DNA from: Oasisia sp. SBJ-2009
Taxonomy: Eukaryota > Annelida > Polychaeta > Sabellida > Siboglinidae
Assembly (NCBI GenBank): GCA_964017155.1
Contig: OZ024857.1
Location: forward strand, 40,393,716-40,457,715
Direction: 5' to 3'
DNA length: 64,000 bases
The number at the start of each line of letters is the position of its first letter. Positions within the stretch are counted from its first letter, which is position 1. This document shows positions 49,905 through 63,967 of the stretch, one piece after another. Below the pieces are notes generated by a model. That model was not told the DNA's origin and made no database searches. It was given only the letters and a program-made list of their open reading frames with translations. A program made the translations under genes and the position numbers.

Positions 49905-50960
49905 CTGTGAGGGTGGACAAAGGGATTTGTTTTAATACGTCATGGTTCATATCTCAGCCGTACTGAAATGTTGACATGTGTACTTTATAACTGGGCCGTT
50001 ATAGGGCCTACTATTGCGAAACACCAAGCGTAGTGCATGCTAGCTCACCGAGTCACCATTTGACAACATTCTGATACCGTATGTTTTGCAATAGATATTG
50101 TTCAGTCTGACCAACTTTTAGGCATACGTGTAGGTCTGCACGCAAAACCTATGATAAAGGCAGCGATTCTATTGCTGCAATTGACTCGCTAGAATGACTC
50201 GGCCGAGTCGTAGCGATTTAATCGTTCTGAAAGACACAATTAGTTTACCAAGTGCATTGTAAGACTAGCTTGGCGTCATAAGGTGAAGGCCATTTAAATT
50301 AGAGACGCCTACTTGTCTGTTTACGGGTTACAGAAATGCCGGATAATTGCAGCAGCAGAGACGAGACAAAAGTATGCTATTTTACTATGTGCGATGGCCG
50401 TAATACCACAAATGGACTAGTCTAGGCATGTTTGACGGAGAGTTGAATGTCAACAAAAGTAGATTGTACACCCCAGAATCGGAAATAAAACTGGCCATCG
50501 TACGGGGCTAGACAAATCTGAATTCGTTTCCTATCGAGGGAACGGGGATCGCCCATGGACATCGCAGTTTGATAGCGGAATTTGCATATTCGATAGCTGA
50601 CAAATTAAAGTGTGCTTGCGACGCTTTGGATGTTTGTACTGCTGAAACATGATGTTGATTACTGTTTTGAGTTTAATTTTCAAATTCTTGCTTTGGATAT
50701 GCACACCACATGTAAGGTCATATATACGTGGCAGTCAACGTTACTGGATTATACGATGGCTACGTGACAACAAACGTGTACTGTATGGTAAGCTGCCTAC
50801 TCAATAAGTTTGCAATACTTTAGTCGTACAAGGTTGTTCGCGATACATTTGCACTCTCTCCTGACAAGAGCACCGTCTCATGTGCATCTTTTAAAGAAAA
50901 CATCCACTTACATAAAGTGAGTCGTGCTAATAGATCATGCATTAAAAGACAGTAGCGTAG
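49905..50960 (-). repeat. Segmental copy B (first exon deleted)
   Basis: Begins at GTGCCTGTGAGGGTGGACAA next to a GT/GC microsatellite and runs parallel to copies A and C. At 50925 the last 16 or so exon bases and the GTAAG donor remain, fused to CTAATAGATCATGCATTAAA from upstream of the gene, so the rest of the exon is missing. Confidence 0.88.
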
Positions 50961-51149
50961 CCACAGGGGGACCAATACATAACTTAGGGTGGTGGGGAAC
51001 GTAGGACCCATAACTGGCTGCCTGATTCATACCCACACACCGCATAGAGGGTAAAAGGATACCTGTGTAAGATTTTCCTTCCAAGTCCTACTCTTTCGCA
51101 AAGACATTTTTCATTATGCAAATAGAATTAAGTTAGGAATTCTCAACTT

Positions 51150-51545
51150 TTGTCGCCTCCTTTTCCCTTCCAATTTCTGGGCATCTACTCACTTTGTCAG
51201 TTTTTCTTCTCCCATTCCTTTCACATGACCAGCCCATGTGAACCTACTCCTCACCAATGTTTTCTTAACATTTTCCTTCACTCCAACCTCCACTCTCAGT
51301 TCATCCATTTTCTCTTATCCGCTCTCTTAAATCTCACGATTCTTCTTACCAGGCTGTTTTCGCAAACCTGGACCTTCTCCTGTTATTTCTCTATTAGTGC
51401 CGTCGTCTCTAGTGCATTCATGCATGCCGGGATAACGTACGGGATGAACACATTTTCTATAGATTGATGTGATATGCGTCTATCTCCCATCACCCCTTCG
51501 ACATTCCTCCAAGCGACTTCCCTTGCTGTAAGCCTCATTATAACC
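51150..51545 (-). mobile_element. RTE-like LINE C-terminal fragment
   Basis: Minus-strand frames give AWRNVEGVMGDRRI, VIPACMNALETTALI, QEKVQVCENSLVRRIVRFKR and ADKRK, then shifted HMGWSCERNGRRKTDKV. This is the C-terminal part of RTE-like polymerases (EKVQVCENN..RRI.GV.RAD.RRM). Frameshifts and a stop show it is dead. Confidence 0.75.
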
Positions 51546-51954
51546 AAAGCAAATTATCTAATCGATTTTGCGTTGGGTAAATAACATTTCCTATAGTGAA
51601 TTTTTGAATTGTAATAAACAACAACGTTGCATGTTGTGAAGTTGCCTGTTGAATGCCAATGCCTCATCTTGTTTAATTATTGTTTCATCAGAACAAGTGA
51701 CTGCATGTTGATATTTGTCATGATCTTTGTCAGTAGGTTTGGGAGATGTAACATGACGAATATGGTGGCCGGCTGTAGACCGATATTATCTAGGGGCTAT
51801 GAGTTTGTGTCTCTTTAATAAGGTGTCGTTTCTCTCTTACTTTCTAACTTTGACGCCTTCTGTGAATGGTTTTGCTGAAATGACAGCTACATTGGTCAAT
51901 GAATTTGGTTGTCATTTCGGTATTCATATTAGGCGAGTTTGATTTGAATTATAC

Positions 51955-52250
51955 ATACATGTACATGCATACATACATACATACATACATACATACATAC
52001 ATACATACATACATACATACATACATACATACATACATACATACATACATACATACATACATACATACATACATACATACATACACACACATACATACAT
52101 ACATACATACATACGTACATACGTACATACGTACATACTTACATACGTACATACGTACATACGTACATACATGCACGCATGCATGCATGCATATATACAT
52201 ACATACATACATACATACATACATACATACGTACATCCATAGATACATTC

Positions 52251-52281
<31 letters not shown>

Positions 52282-52291
52282 CATACATACA

Positions 52292-52325
<34 letters not shown>
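51955..52325. repeat. CATA microsatellite
   Basis: About 370 bases of ACAT repeats with ACGT and GCAT interruptions. Confidence 0.98.
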
Positions 52326-52332
52326 CATTCAT

Positions 52333-52522
<190 letters not shown>

Positions 52523-52529
52523 ATACGTA

Positions 52530-53720
52530 CGTGCCTGTGAGGGTGGACAAAGGGATTTGTTTAATATGTCATGGTTCAGATCTCAGGCGTACTGAACTGT
52601 TGACACGTATACTTTATAACTGGGCCTTTATACTATTGCGAAACACCAAGCGTAGTGCATGCTAGCTCACCGAGTCACCATCTGACACCATTCTGATACA
52701 ATGTATTTTGCAATAGCCATTGTTCGATCTGACCAACATTTAGGCATACGTGTAAGTCTGCACGCAAAACTTATGATAAAGACTGTGGTTCTATCGCTGG
52801 AATTAACTCGCTCGAATGACTCGGCCGAGTCGCAGCGATTGAATCGTTCTGAAAGACACAATGTGTTTACCGGTCGCATTGGAAGACTAGCTTAATTAGC
52901 GTCATCAGGTGAAGATCGTTTAAATAAGAATGCATGCTTGTCTGTTTACCGGTTACAGAAATTCCGGATAATTGCAGCAGCAGTGACGAGACAAAAGTAT
53001 GCTATTTTACTACGTGCGATGGACGTATTAACGCAAATGGACTTGTCTAGGCATGTTTGGCGGAGAGTTGAATGTCAACAAAAGTAGATTGTACACCCCA
53101 GAATGCGAAATCAGAGAATTCGGACAACTGTTCCTACACCATAATGCCAATCTTTTGATGCAGAATTAGAAACGATAAATTAACCATCGTCCGGGGCTTG
53201 ATAAAACCTGAATTCGCTTCCTATAGCGACACGGGGATCGCCCATGGACATCGCAGTTTGATAGCCGAATTTACATGTTCGATAGCTGACAAATTAAAGT
53301 GTGCTTGCGACGCTTTGGATGTTTGTACTGCTGAAACATAATGTTGATTACTATTTGGAGTTTAATTATCAAATTCTTGCTTTGGATATGCACTCCACGT
53401 TTCCCGGAGGTGTAAGGTCACGTATACGTGGCAGTCACCATTACTGGATTATACGATGTCTACGTGACAACAACCGTGTACTGTATGGTAAGCTGCCTAC
53501 TCAATAAGTTTGAAATATTTTAGTCGTACAAGGTTGTTTGCGACACATTGGCACTCTCTCCTGACAAGAACACCGTGTCATGTGCATCTTTTAAAGAAGA
53601 CATCCACTTGCATACAGTGAGTCGTGGCGCTCATAGAAGTAGGGAAACAGCACAGAAATTGGAATCTTTGCCGTGCTCTTTTAGCGACAAGGAGTGTTGT
53701 TGACCGCTCAACCGTGACTT
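52530..53720 (-). repeat. Segmental copy C
   Basis: Begins with the same GTGCCTGTGAGGGTGGACAA as copy B and runs through all shared blocks to a degenerate first exon at 53612. Beyond it, 53755-53820 resembles the start of the unit again (CATTCTGATACA, ACATTGTTCGGTCTG, GCAAAACCTAT), a fourth truncated copy. Confidence 0.88.
53612..53690 (-). pseudogene. Decayed NIDO first-exon copy
   Basis: The minus strand reads AKIPISVLFPYFYERHDSLY immediately before GCAAGT, matching PKIPISVPFPYFDVRHDSLY of the real exon. The signal-peptide part is deleted and the donor is GC instead of GT. GC donors can work, so use as an alternative exon cannot be excluded, but no start codon with a hydrophobic leader is present. 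Confidence 0.75.
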
Positions 53721-54029
53721 AAATAATTACACCAATCTCCTGTGCTGACGACTGGCGCCATTCTGATACAGCATATTTTAGATTAGACATTGTTCGGTCT
53801 GCCATGCAAAACCTATTTGACAACACGTAAATTATGACGTTGTGCGCCGTCCATGATACAGCGATAACAACCCATTCATAGGAAGATTGGCTACGTACTA
53901 GAAATGCATTTACTGGCAAGTTATTATTCACTGTTAGTTCCGTTGCAATGCCGGCAGTACAATGCATCTACCGCAATGAAATGTACCTTACAGGCTTATT
54001 ACCGTCTAATACTGTGTTAGTTACTATTA

Positions 54030-54608
<579 letters not shown>

Positions 54609-54611
54609 CTA

Positions 54612-54745
54612 CTACTAAAAATAATAATAGTTATTACTTATGAAGCGCAATATCCAAATATGCTCAAAGCTACTTATGATGTGTTAAAAATAATAATAAT
54701 TAATACAACTGTAAAATTAACTTTCAGAAAGAAATATAGATATAA
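54612..54745 (-). repeat. Retroelement 3' tail copy 1
   Basis: Plus-strand AATAATAATAGTTATTACTT, ATGAAGCGCAATATCCAAAT, and later CAACTGTAAAATTAACTTTC. The same segment recurs at 55268-55415. Confidence 0.85.
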
Positions 54746-54769
54746 ATATATGTTACTGCTACTGCTGCT

Positions 54770-55265
<496 letters not shown>

Positions 55266-55267
55266 CT

Positions 55268-55415
55268 AATCATAATAATAATAATAGTTATTATTTATGA
55301 AGCGCAATATACAAATATGCTCAACGCGCTGTACAATAAAATATAAAGCTACTTATGATGATAATAATAATAAATACAACTGTAAAATTAACTTTCAGAA
55401 AGAAATATAGAAACT
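55268..55415 (-). repeat. Retroelement 3' tail copy 2
   Basis: Duplicate of 54612-54745 plus a GCTCAACGCGCTGTACAATA segment missing from copy 1. It is the downstream end of the LINE at 55575-58430. Confidence 0.85.
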
Positions 55416-55574
55416 TTGTTTATATTAATGTTGTTAATACTATACATAATTAACGACGATGAGTAAAATAAATAAATAAAATTAATTATTACTGTATTTA
55501 CATGCGAAACACATACTAAGAGATATAATAAAAATTAGATAAAATGATATATCTTAAACACATTTTCTAAAATG

Positions 55575-58430
55575 TTATTGAATATTTGAAAAGACAGAAG
55601 TAATATGCTTTGAAAGTATGCGATGTTTGTGCCTTTCTGAATGCCGCCAAAGTTCCGCAGCACTTAATATCAATTGTGCGTTCCATAAGCGAGGTCCCAC
55701 CACACGAAATGACCGGTCACCAAAATTGTCCAGCTTCGTACGTGGAATATCAAGCAAATGTTGTTCAGATGAACGCGTGCGACGATTCTGTCCCTTTAGC
55801 AGGTTTGCCAGATACAGGGGAGCCGTCCCATTCAGACATCGGTACACACAGCGAATGATTTTATACTCGATGCGGCATTTGACTGGTAGCCAATGTAGGT
55901 CTTTTACAATTGGCGTTATATGACCACGACGTGATGTAAACGTGATTACTCTGGTTGCCATGTTTCGAATTTGCTGGAGTTTATTCATCTGGTCATGTGA
56001 TAATCCAATTAGTTGCACGTTCCCGTAGTCAAATCTCGATGTAGCAAAAGCGTGAACGAGTGCTTTAGTGGCATCTATTGTGATATATCGCTTGATATGG
56101 CTAATGTTGTGAAGATGCATATATGCTGTTCGCCAAATGGTACTGATGTGACTAGTCATGCTGAGGGAGGAGTTAAATATAACGCCAAGGTTGCAGACAC
56201 TCGACTAAGGAATTCTTGTCGTGTCACCAACACTGATGCGAATCTCTTTTAGAGTCGGCAACTTTTGCTTTGTTCCAAACACAGTGGCATCCGTCTTGTG
56301 GTCATTTAGCTTGAGTAAATTGGTTTGAGACCATTCACCAATTTCCTGGAGACAGCTACACAAACGATCCATTGTGTTTGGTTGACTATTTCCCCCAGGA
56401 GCGAAGGAAACATACAATTGTGTCGTCGGCGTAGAGGTGGTAATCCAGGCTGAATTTCTTGATAATGTCGCCTACTGGTGTAATATATGTTGTAAACAGC
56501 AGTGGCCTTAGTACGAAGCCCTGTGGCACACCAAACGTCAGATCCTTAGGGGGTGATTTTTCATTTCCGATCCGAACGACTTGGTGGCGACCGGATAAGT
56601 ACGATCGGAACCATTCAAGCGCAGCGCCCGTGACCCCGAATCTGTGAAAGAGTCGGCGCAGAAGAATGGCATGGTCAGTGGTCTCGAAAGCGGCTGTCAC
56701 GTCAAGCATGACCGACACAACCACGATCGACTGCATTGTGGACCTTATTCAGCGCCGTCTCGGTAGAGTGATCTTGCCGGTATGCGGGCTGAAACTGGTC
56801 GTTGTGTAAGTTGTTTTCTTGCAAGTAAACAGTCAGCTGTTTTGCAACGACGCACTCGATTACATTATAAATAAATTGCAGATTTGAAATAGGCCGATAG
56901 TTTAGTTATGACTCCGGCTTTAGTCCTGTCTTCTTGAGTAGTGGCGAGATATAGCTGGTCTTGTATTTTTCCGACATGACGGATGACTGGAGTGATGTCA
57001 CAACGATGTGCGAAAAAAATAGGGATAAGTTCATTTATCGTGTCTTTAACCAGCCATGCTTGATTCTTTAACCAGGCGCATGATTTAGGTAGAACATCCA
57101 TGACAATATTCTTGATTTCGTCCGGTTTTGTTAGGGCGACGGAAGACAGTTTCGATGTGCAGCAATTGTTGATATCCACGTGTTTCTCACCATTTGTTCC
57201 GTCGGAACTGAGAGACAACTCATGATAGATGTTGCTGATTTGTTTCCAGAAAAATGGTTGGAAAATGGACTTGCCATTTCAGCTTCGGACGTGTAGGTAG
57301 GGAACATATTTGCAATGAAGCAGGCAATTTACAATTCGATAAAGTCGTTGTTGATTCTTGCCTGTATCACGAATTTTGCAGGAATAGTAGGCACATGTTT
57401 TATAGTAAGTAATGCACTGACTCTCTTGCACTGATCAGCGTACAATAATAGTCTGTTTACCTCTAGTCTGGATTTTCTCCAGGATCTTTCTCTCTGTCGT
57501 TTCTTTCGTTTCTCAACCCGCAGATCATCTATATACCACTCTGTATCTTGCTGTAGTCGGATTTGCTTTTCATGCATAGGCACGTGTTAATCAACTTAGC
57601 TGACAAGCAAATGATCGTACTGATCAATTAGTTGTTCTACGTTCCGTGCGTCAAGATCATCGGAGCGGAATAGTGGAATGTCTTGTTAAAAAGTGACTGC
57701 ATCAATAGCGCATGTTTTGCGGTATCTGATTTTCATCAAACCAGAGCGATGTTGAACAATTTTTATATTGACATTCACTGCAAAATGGTTAGAAAGGCCC
57801 ATGTCCGTAACAGTAACATTTCGCACAAGGTGCGTGCTGCGGGTCATGAGTAGGGCCTACGTCTAACGTGTGACCTTTCCTGTGGGTCGGTTCGCGAACA
57901 TGCAACACCATTCCTGTACCTTGGCATTCACAGAATTGATCAGTTGCCGTGCATCAGCATTTGTTGTGTTGTCGATATGAATGTTCAAATATCCCATGAT
58001 AATCAAAGGACCAGGTCCCATTCTTCAAAGATCGTCGTTGTTAATCCATTTTTCGCTGATGGCGGCGGACGGTAAAAGACAACGATTCTCATGGAAGACA
58101 TAGGTGTTTTCATCTGGCACACGATGTGTTCAAATGGTCGAAACGTATCGGTATCTTTTTTGGGTAGGACGATTTCGGATTTGTGGATAATAGCGACACC
58201 ACCTCCTTGGCCAGTCGGACGAGGCGTATGCTTAATGCACTACGCATTTGGCACAATCTCTGCAATCACATTGGAGTCGCGCGTAATCACATTGGAGTCA
58301 CGCGAAGACTTCAACCACGTTTCGGATGTCGCCATCATATCGAGTTGGTTATCACATGTGTGGTCAGCAATGGCAAGTGTTTTGTTCCTGCACGATTGAG
58401 CGTTGCCGTAACATACCCGTACTCATTGAT
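55575..58430 (-). mobile_element. Nearly full-length LINE with endonuclease and RT (CR1/L2-like)
   Basis: Reading from 58430 down: an endonuclease start (NAQSCRNKTLAIADH, ATSETWLKSS, then after a stop HTPRPTGQGGGVAIIHKSEI, FEHIVCQMKT and FYRPPPSAKN), a linker (KVPT-type text near 57330-57583), the RT palm (LDVTAAFETTDHAILLRRLF, FRSYLSGR, FGVPQGFVLRPLLF, LYADDTIV with catalytic YADD) and the C-terminus (SRFDYGNVQLIG, HITPIVKDLHWLPV, GDRSFRVVGPRLWN). It acts by target-primed reverse transcription when intact. Several frame breaks and stops (for example VPNA-stop near 58240) make this copy inactive. Confidence 0.9.
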
Positions 58431-58439
58431 CGTACTCAC

Positions 58440-58740
58440 AGGGGCCGGTAACGGGTGGAGAGGGGCAGGTGACGGGTGGAGAGGGGCGGGTGGCAGGTGG
58501 AGAGGGGCGGGTGACGGGTGGAGAGGGGCGGGTGGCGGGTGGAGAGGGGCGGGTGGCAGGTGGAGAGGGGCGGGTAGCAGGTGGAGAGGGGCGGGTGGCA
58601 GGTGGAGAGGGGCGGGTGGCGGATGGAGAGGGGCGGGTGGCAGGTGGAGAGGGGCAAGTGACGGGTGGAGAGGGGCGGGTGGACAGTGATGGGTGGCTGG
58701 CGGCGAGTGGAAATTAGCGGGTGGCGAGTGGACAGGGGCG
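58440..58740. repeat. ~18-bp GGTGGAGAGGGGCGGGTGGC minisatellite
   Basis: About 16 copies of an 18-base unit (GGTGGAGAGGGGCGGGTG type) exactly at the 5' edge of the LINE. G-rich on the plus strand. Frames on both strands are artefacts. Confidence 0.95.
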
Positions 58741-59203
58741 GGTGGTTTAACCAATAAATGTACCGTCGGTGATGACGCGTCAAGTCCTTAGCAGTTGATT
58801 GACACGTATGCGAAAACGCCGATTACTTTATCTGTATAATATTATTATATTCTGTCCATAGCCACAATAAAGAAAACCAATTTTGCCAGCCTTCCTAAGA
58901 AGGTCGTGTGATAGTGGTACGCCTGAGAATTGAAGGCTGCTGACTCGTGCACTATATGTACATACTACACACACAGCTGCTCGTGCGATGGGAGGGCGGT
59001 TCGTTATACTGAAATTTACAGAAATTGTGTATACGTCTTCATATTGGGGCGTATATTATTACGTTTCACAACACTATGATGATAGGATGCTCGCAACGGT
59101 AGTGCTGGTGTTGGTGGCAGATGCATAGTCTGAATAGCTTTCTTTTGTATAGATAAAAAACTGCCAAATTATTTTGTAAAATGTGTAGATAAATTGCATA
59201 ACT

Positions 59204-59840
59204 GTCCGTCCGTCCGTCCGTCCGTCCGTCCGTCCGTCCGTCCGTCCGTCCGTCCGTCCGTCCGTCCGTCCGTCCGTCCGTCCGTCCGTCCGTCCGTCCG
59301 TCCGTCCGTCCGTCCGTCCGTCCGTCCGTCCGTCCGTCCGTCCGTCCGTCCGTCCGTCCGTCCGTCCGTCCGTCCGTCCGTCCGTCCGTCCGTCCGTCCG
59401 TCCGTCCGTCCGTCCGTCCGTCCGTCCGTCCGTCCGTCCGTCCGTCCGTCCGTCCGTCCGTCCGTCCGTCCGTCCGTCCGTCCGTCCGTCCGTCCGTCCG
59501 TCCGTCCGTCCGTCCGTCCGTCCGTCCGTCCGTCCGTCCGTCCGTCCGTCCGTCCGTCCGTCCGTCCGTCCGTCCGTCCGTCCGTCCGTCCGTCCGTCCG
59601 TCCGTCCGTCCGTCCGTCCGTCCGTCCGTCCGTCCGTCCGTCCGTCCGTCCGTCCGTCCGTCCGTCCGTCCGTCCGTCCGTCCGTCCGTCCGTCCGTCCG
59701 TCCGTCCGTCCGTCCGTCCGTCCGTCCGTCCGTCCGTCCGTCCGTCGGTCCGTCCGTCCGTCCGTCCGTCCGTCCGTCCGTCCGTCCGTCCGTCCGTCCG
59801 TCCGTCCGTCCGCCCGTCCGTCCGTCCGTCCGTCCGTCCG
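59204..59840. repeat. CCGT tetranucleotide array
   Basis: An essentially perfect CCGT run from 59204 to about 59745 (over 130 copies), one GGTC variant, then more copies grading into CCCG. Any frame through it stays open because the 12-base frame cycle contains no stop. Confidence 0.99.
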
Positions 59841-60090
59841 CCCGTTCGCCCGCCCGTCCGTTCGCCCGCCCGTCCGCCCGCCCGTCCGCCCGCCCGCCCG
59901 CCCGTCCGCCCGCCCGCCCGTCCGCCCGCCCGCCCGCCCGCCCGCCCGCCCGCTCCTCTGCCCGCCCGCCCGTCCGCCCGTCCGCCCGTCCGCCCGTCCG
60001 CCCGCCTGTCCGCCCATCCGCTCCTCTGCCGGCCCTTCCGCCCTTCCGCCCCCCCCCCCGCCCGATGCCCGCCCGCCCGCCCGCCCGCCG
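59841..60090. repeat. CCCG-rich array
   Basis: Continuation of the CCGT array as CCGCCCGT and CCCG variants with CTCCTCTG interruptions, with a C-run at about 60050. Confidence 0.95.
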
Positions 60091-60561
<471 letters not shown>

Positions 60562-60564
60562 TTG

Positions 60565-60955
60565 CTACTACTACTTTAACATGTTTATTTAACCTATTAA
60601 TTAAATTAATTTATTTAGCTTATTTGTATTATGCATTTACATGTTTTATGTTGTTAGGGCCTTTAAGCAGATTTTTATCTCTGAGACGTGGCGCCTTGCA
60701 AATATTTCCAAATAATAATTATACGATTAACTATAATATTATTTTATCAATGAGACATCAACATTCTACATAAGTATAGGTGTGTTACTATACTTTTCTA
60801 AATAAAAAACAATGGCTGCTGTAGTATCGACCATCTGAGAAAAAATACTACGATAACAGTATTTACTGATTCATGGCACTACATAATCAAATTATAATAT
60901 CATGAAATGACAAATTACTTTGAAAAGTTCCAAAGAATTGTGAGTAATTATTTCT
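60565..60955. other. No recognisable gene
   Basis: AT-rich spacer between the triplet arrays and the next LINE. Confidence 0.5.
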
Positions 60956-60974
60956 CTCTCATGGTTATTTAGAT

Positions 60975-61850
60975 CTCAAAACCTGCTACCACTACCGACA
61001 CTACTCGTCCCGATAAACTGAATGACTTTTACAGCCGCTTTGATACGCAGAACACTATTCCCCCTTCCTCTGTCACAGGGTTTCACTGTGACGAACCTTC
61101 CTCCTCCCCCCTACCTCCTTTCACAGTTGACGAATCTGTTGTAAAACGTATGTTTCAACATTTAAACAGCAAGAAAGCTGCTGGCCCGAAAACATATCTC
61201 CTTATTTACCTAAACAGTGTGCCGGCCAGCTCTCAGGTGTCTTCACAGACATATTCAGCGTGTCTCTTTCCCAATGTAAAATCCCCCATTGCTTCAAAAA
61301 GTCAACTATCATCCCAATTCCCCAGAAATCTACAACCTCTTGTTTAAACGATTGCAGGCCTATTGCCGTGACCTCTGTAGTCTTGACCGATTTCAGTTTG
61401 TATATCGTGAAAATAGATCTGTTGACGACGCTGTCTCATTAGGATTGTTTTATGTTCTCCAACATCTAGACAGTCCAGATACGTACGCTAGGGTCCTCTT
61501 TGTTAATTATCCCTCAAACCCGTTTGAGAAGATACAGAATGTCGGTATCCCACAATCCTTGTGTCTATGAATCCTCGATTTTCTATTGAACAGACCGCAG
61601 GTTGTAAAAATAGGTGGCAACTTATCGTCATCACTTTCGTTGTCTACTGGTACGCTTCAGGGCTGTGTTCTGTCACCGATGTTATACCCTCTTTTACATG
61701 TGATTTTGTATCTTGTCATGAAAGTACTCAAATACTGAAATTTGCTGACGCTACTACAGTGCTAGGGCTTATTACAAACTCTGATGAATCTGAGTATCGT
61801 GATCAGGTCAATAAACTTATCAGATGGTGCAGCGAAAATAATTGCCAAAC
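60975..61850 (+). mobile_element. Rex1/Babar-like LINE fragment
   Basis: Plus-strand frames give [97 protein letters not shown] and [13 protein letters not shown]. The catalytic FADD is FADA here. This is a Rex1-type polymerase, as is common in fish and some invertebrates. Frameshifts, a deletion after FEK and the altered catalytic box show it is dead. It stops abruptly after WCSENN. Confidence 0.88.
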
Positions 61851-63076
61851 ATAACGATTGAATTTGTTCACAAACAACTACGAAAGATGTCAGCGACTAA
61901 AGCAACAAGACTAGATGGCATCAGTTGTAACATATTTAAACTTAGTGCCGACACAATTGCACTGCATATAGTCAACATCTGCAATGCCAGCATCTACAAT
62001 GCCCACTTTGCGCGATCATGGAAGAAGGCCAGAGTGGTACAAAACCGGAGATTCACACGACGTCATGACGAATGGTAGACCTATATCTATGTTGCCAATT
62101 CTGTCTATACTTCTGGAACGACACGTGCACAATCATTTGTACATGTAATGTACCTAACATAATTCAAATTACTACTCGAAGAACAATCCGGTTTTCGGGA
62201 GAACCGGTCGTGTGAAACCGTGTTGACCGACTATATCCTGAGTAACATTGACCAAGGCAACATTGGTGGTATGGTGTTAGTCGACCTGAGAAAGGCTTTC
62301 GATTTGGTTAACCATGATCTGATTTTACTGAAACTTGACTTGTATGGTTGTCATGGAAACGAGCTAGCCTGGTCCAGGTCAGGAACGGTACCAATGCGTG
62401 ACGTATAACAGTGTGTTGTCAGACCCTCTACCGGTAACAACTGGTGTGCCACAAGGCACACTACTCGGACCTCTTTAATGAATGACGCTATTTTAGAAAT
62501 ATCTGTAACAAGGCTTGACATGTCGCTGATTCAACACTCTATAAGACCTGCAAATGTGTTGTCGATATAAACTGATCATTAATGTTCTTGTTCAACCCAT
62601 TAGAAACCACTGTATGAATGGATAAAAGCAAACCGCATGGTTGTAAACGCCGATAAAACCGAATGCATTGTTATTAGGGACCAGGCAGAAACATCAACTC
62701 GCAACTCCGAACGTTTGTGTTCAGTGCAACAATTATATTGTGAAACCGGTCCAGGTCCATAAGGTACTTGGCTTAGTTGTGGACAGTAACCTATCCTGGA
62801 ACGTAACTAAGCTGTGTTCCAAGTTGCACCGCTGTTTGAATTTATTCAATTAGGTGAAACGACTGCCATTACATGCACGGAAATTATATTTTACAGGAAT
62901 TGACCACTAATTGACTACGGGTGTGTTATGTGGGGAAATTGCAGACATAGTTTGCTGATGAACGTTCATAAGATTATGAAAAAGCATGCACAAATAATTT
63001 TGAATGTAAACGAACGCCGACAAATTTCAACTGTGACATTGTTTCGTACTCTAGGATGGCTGCCAATGGGGTTCCA

Positions 63077-63161
63077 CAAATCCACGTTAGTCGCTAGAGG
63101 CGCTATTATGCAACTAGACCCTAGTTGTGTATCAGCGCCTCTAGCGACTAACATGGATTTG
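63077..63161. mobile_element. Short foldback (MITE-like) insertion
   Basis: Arms CAAATCCACGTTAGTCGCTA (63077, continuing GAGGCGCT) and the reverse complement ending GACTAACATGGATTTG (63161) are separated by a 29-base loop. It interrupts the LINE coding sequence. Confidence 0.8.
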
Positions 63162-63267
63162 TTTGCTATGAGTTACGGAACGCTTGTTTAATTCATCCTT
63201 TTCGTATATATGAAGGGTAAGCTATTGACTGTGCAGGCGCGTAGCCATCGGTAGTTTGTATGTGTGG

Positions 63268-63333
63268 GCATGCCGTATGTGTGGTCAATAGACAGAACAG
63301 CATGCCGTATGTGTGGTCAATAGACAGAACAGC
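63268..63333. repeat. 33-bp direct duplication
   Basis: GCATGCCGTATGTGTGGTCA followed by ATAGACAGAACA occurs twice in succession within the LINE. Confidence 0.9.
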
Positions 63334-63964
63334 CAAAACAACGCCATCTTGGTACTGAATTCGATCGAACGTCCCGCGACATTTCATCGACTGTAAATGT
63401 ACGGATACGTTATTTCACTTCCGTAGTAACGCATAATGTCATGCACGGGCACGCCCTTAGCTACCTCACCGATCTGTTCGTGTTAAACAATTGTGTGCAC
63501 GATCTTCACATCCGCAGCTGCACAAATATTCACGTTAAGACATACAACCTGTGCTTAGACCAGCGCACATTTGTCTACAGGGGTGCAAAACTTTGGGACA
63601 CTATCCCGGAATGTATCAAACATGCGATAGTATAGAAACTTTTAAAACATACTTTTAACATTTCTCGTAAAGGATGTGTACAATTGCATGCATTTCCCGT
63701 TAGATATGTCTGAGTGATTGCTTGTAGATTGTTTGGATTCATTGTGTATTTGTAATTATGTATTTATAATTATTTATACTTTATATTTTGTTTTCAATAG
63801 AGAACGAAATAGTACCACACTGACTGTTTGTTAACAAATGAAATTGTAAATTCTAAAATTCAATTTATATACTATAATGATGTTGTCGTCATGTTTTTAT
63901 CTTAATTTATTATTATTATTTGTTTTTAAATCATGTTGTATTAATATCATTTATTATAATTAAT

Positions 63965-63967
63965 TAA

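Larger units (their letters stand above)
61851..63660 (+). mobile_element. Second LINE (CR1/L2-like) fragment
   Basis: Coding blocks in order: VHKQLRKMSATKATRLDGIS, FARSWKKARVV, SGFRENRSCETV-like text near 62195, MVLVDLRKAFDLVNHDLILL, TTGVPQGTLLGPL, NADKTECIVI, VHKVLGLVVDSNLSW, LIDYGCVMWGN, FRTLGWLPM and RTFVYRGAKLWDTIPECIK. Frames change repeatedly and the catalytic box is degraded. A small foldback (63077-63161) is inserted after LGWLPM. It ends with an AT-rich 3' region. Confidence 0.87.

Noticed and set aside
58469..58717. GGEGRVA-repeat protein
   Set aside because: Minisatellite translation at the edge of a LINE.
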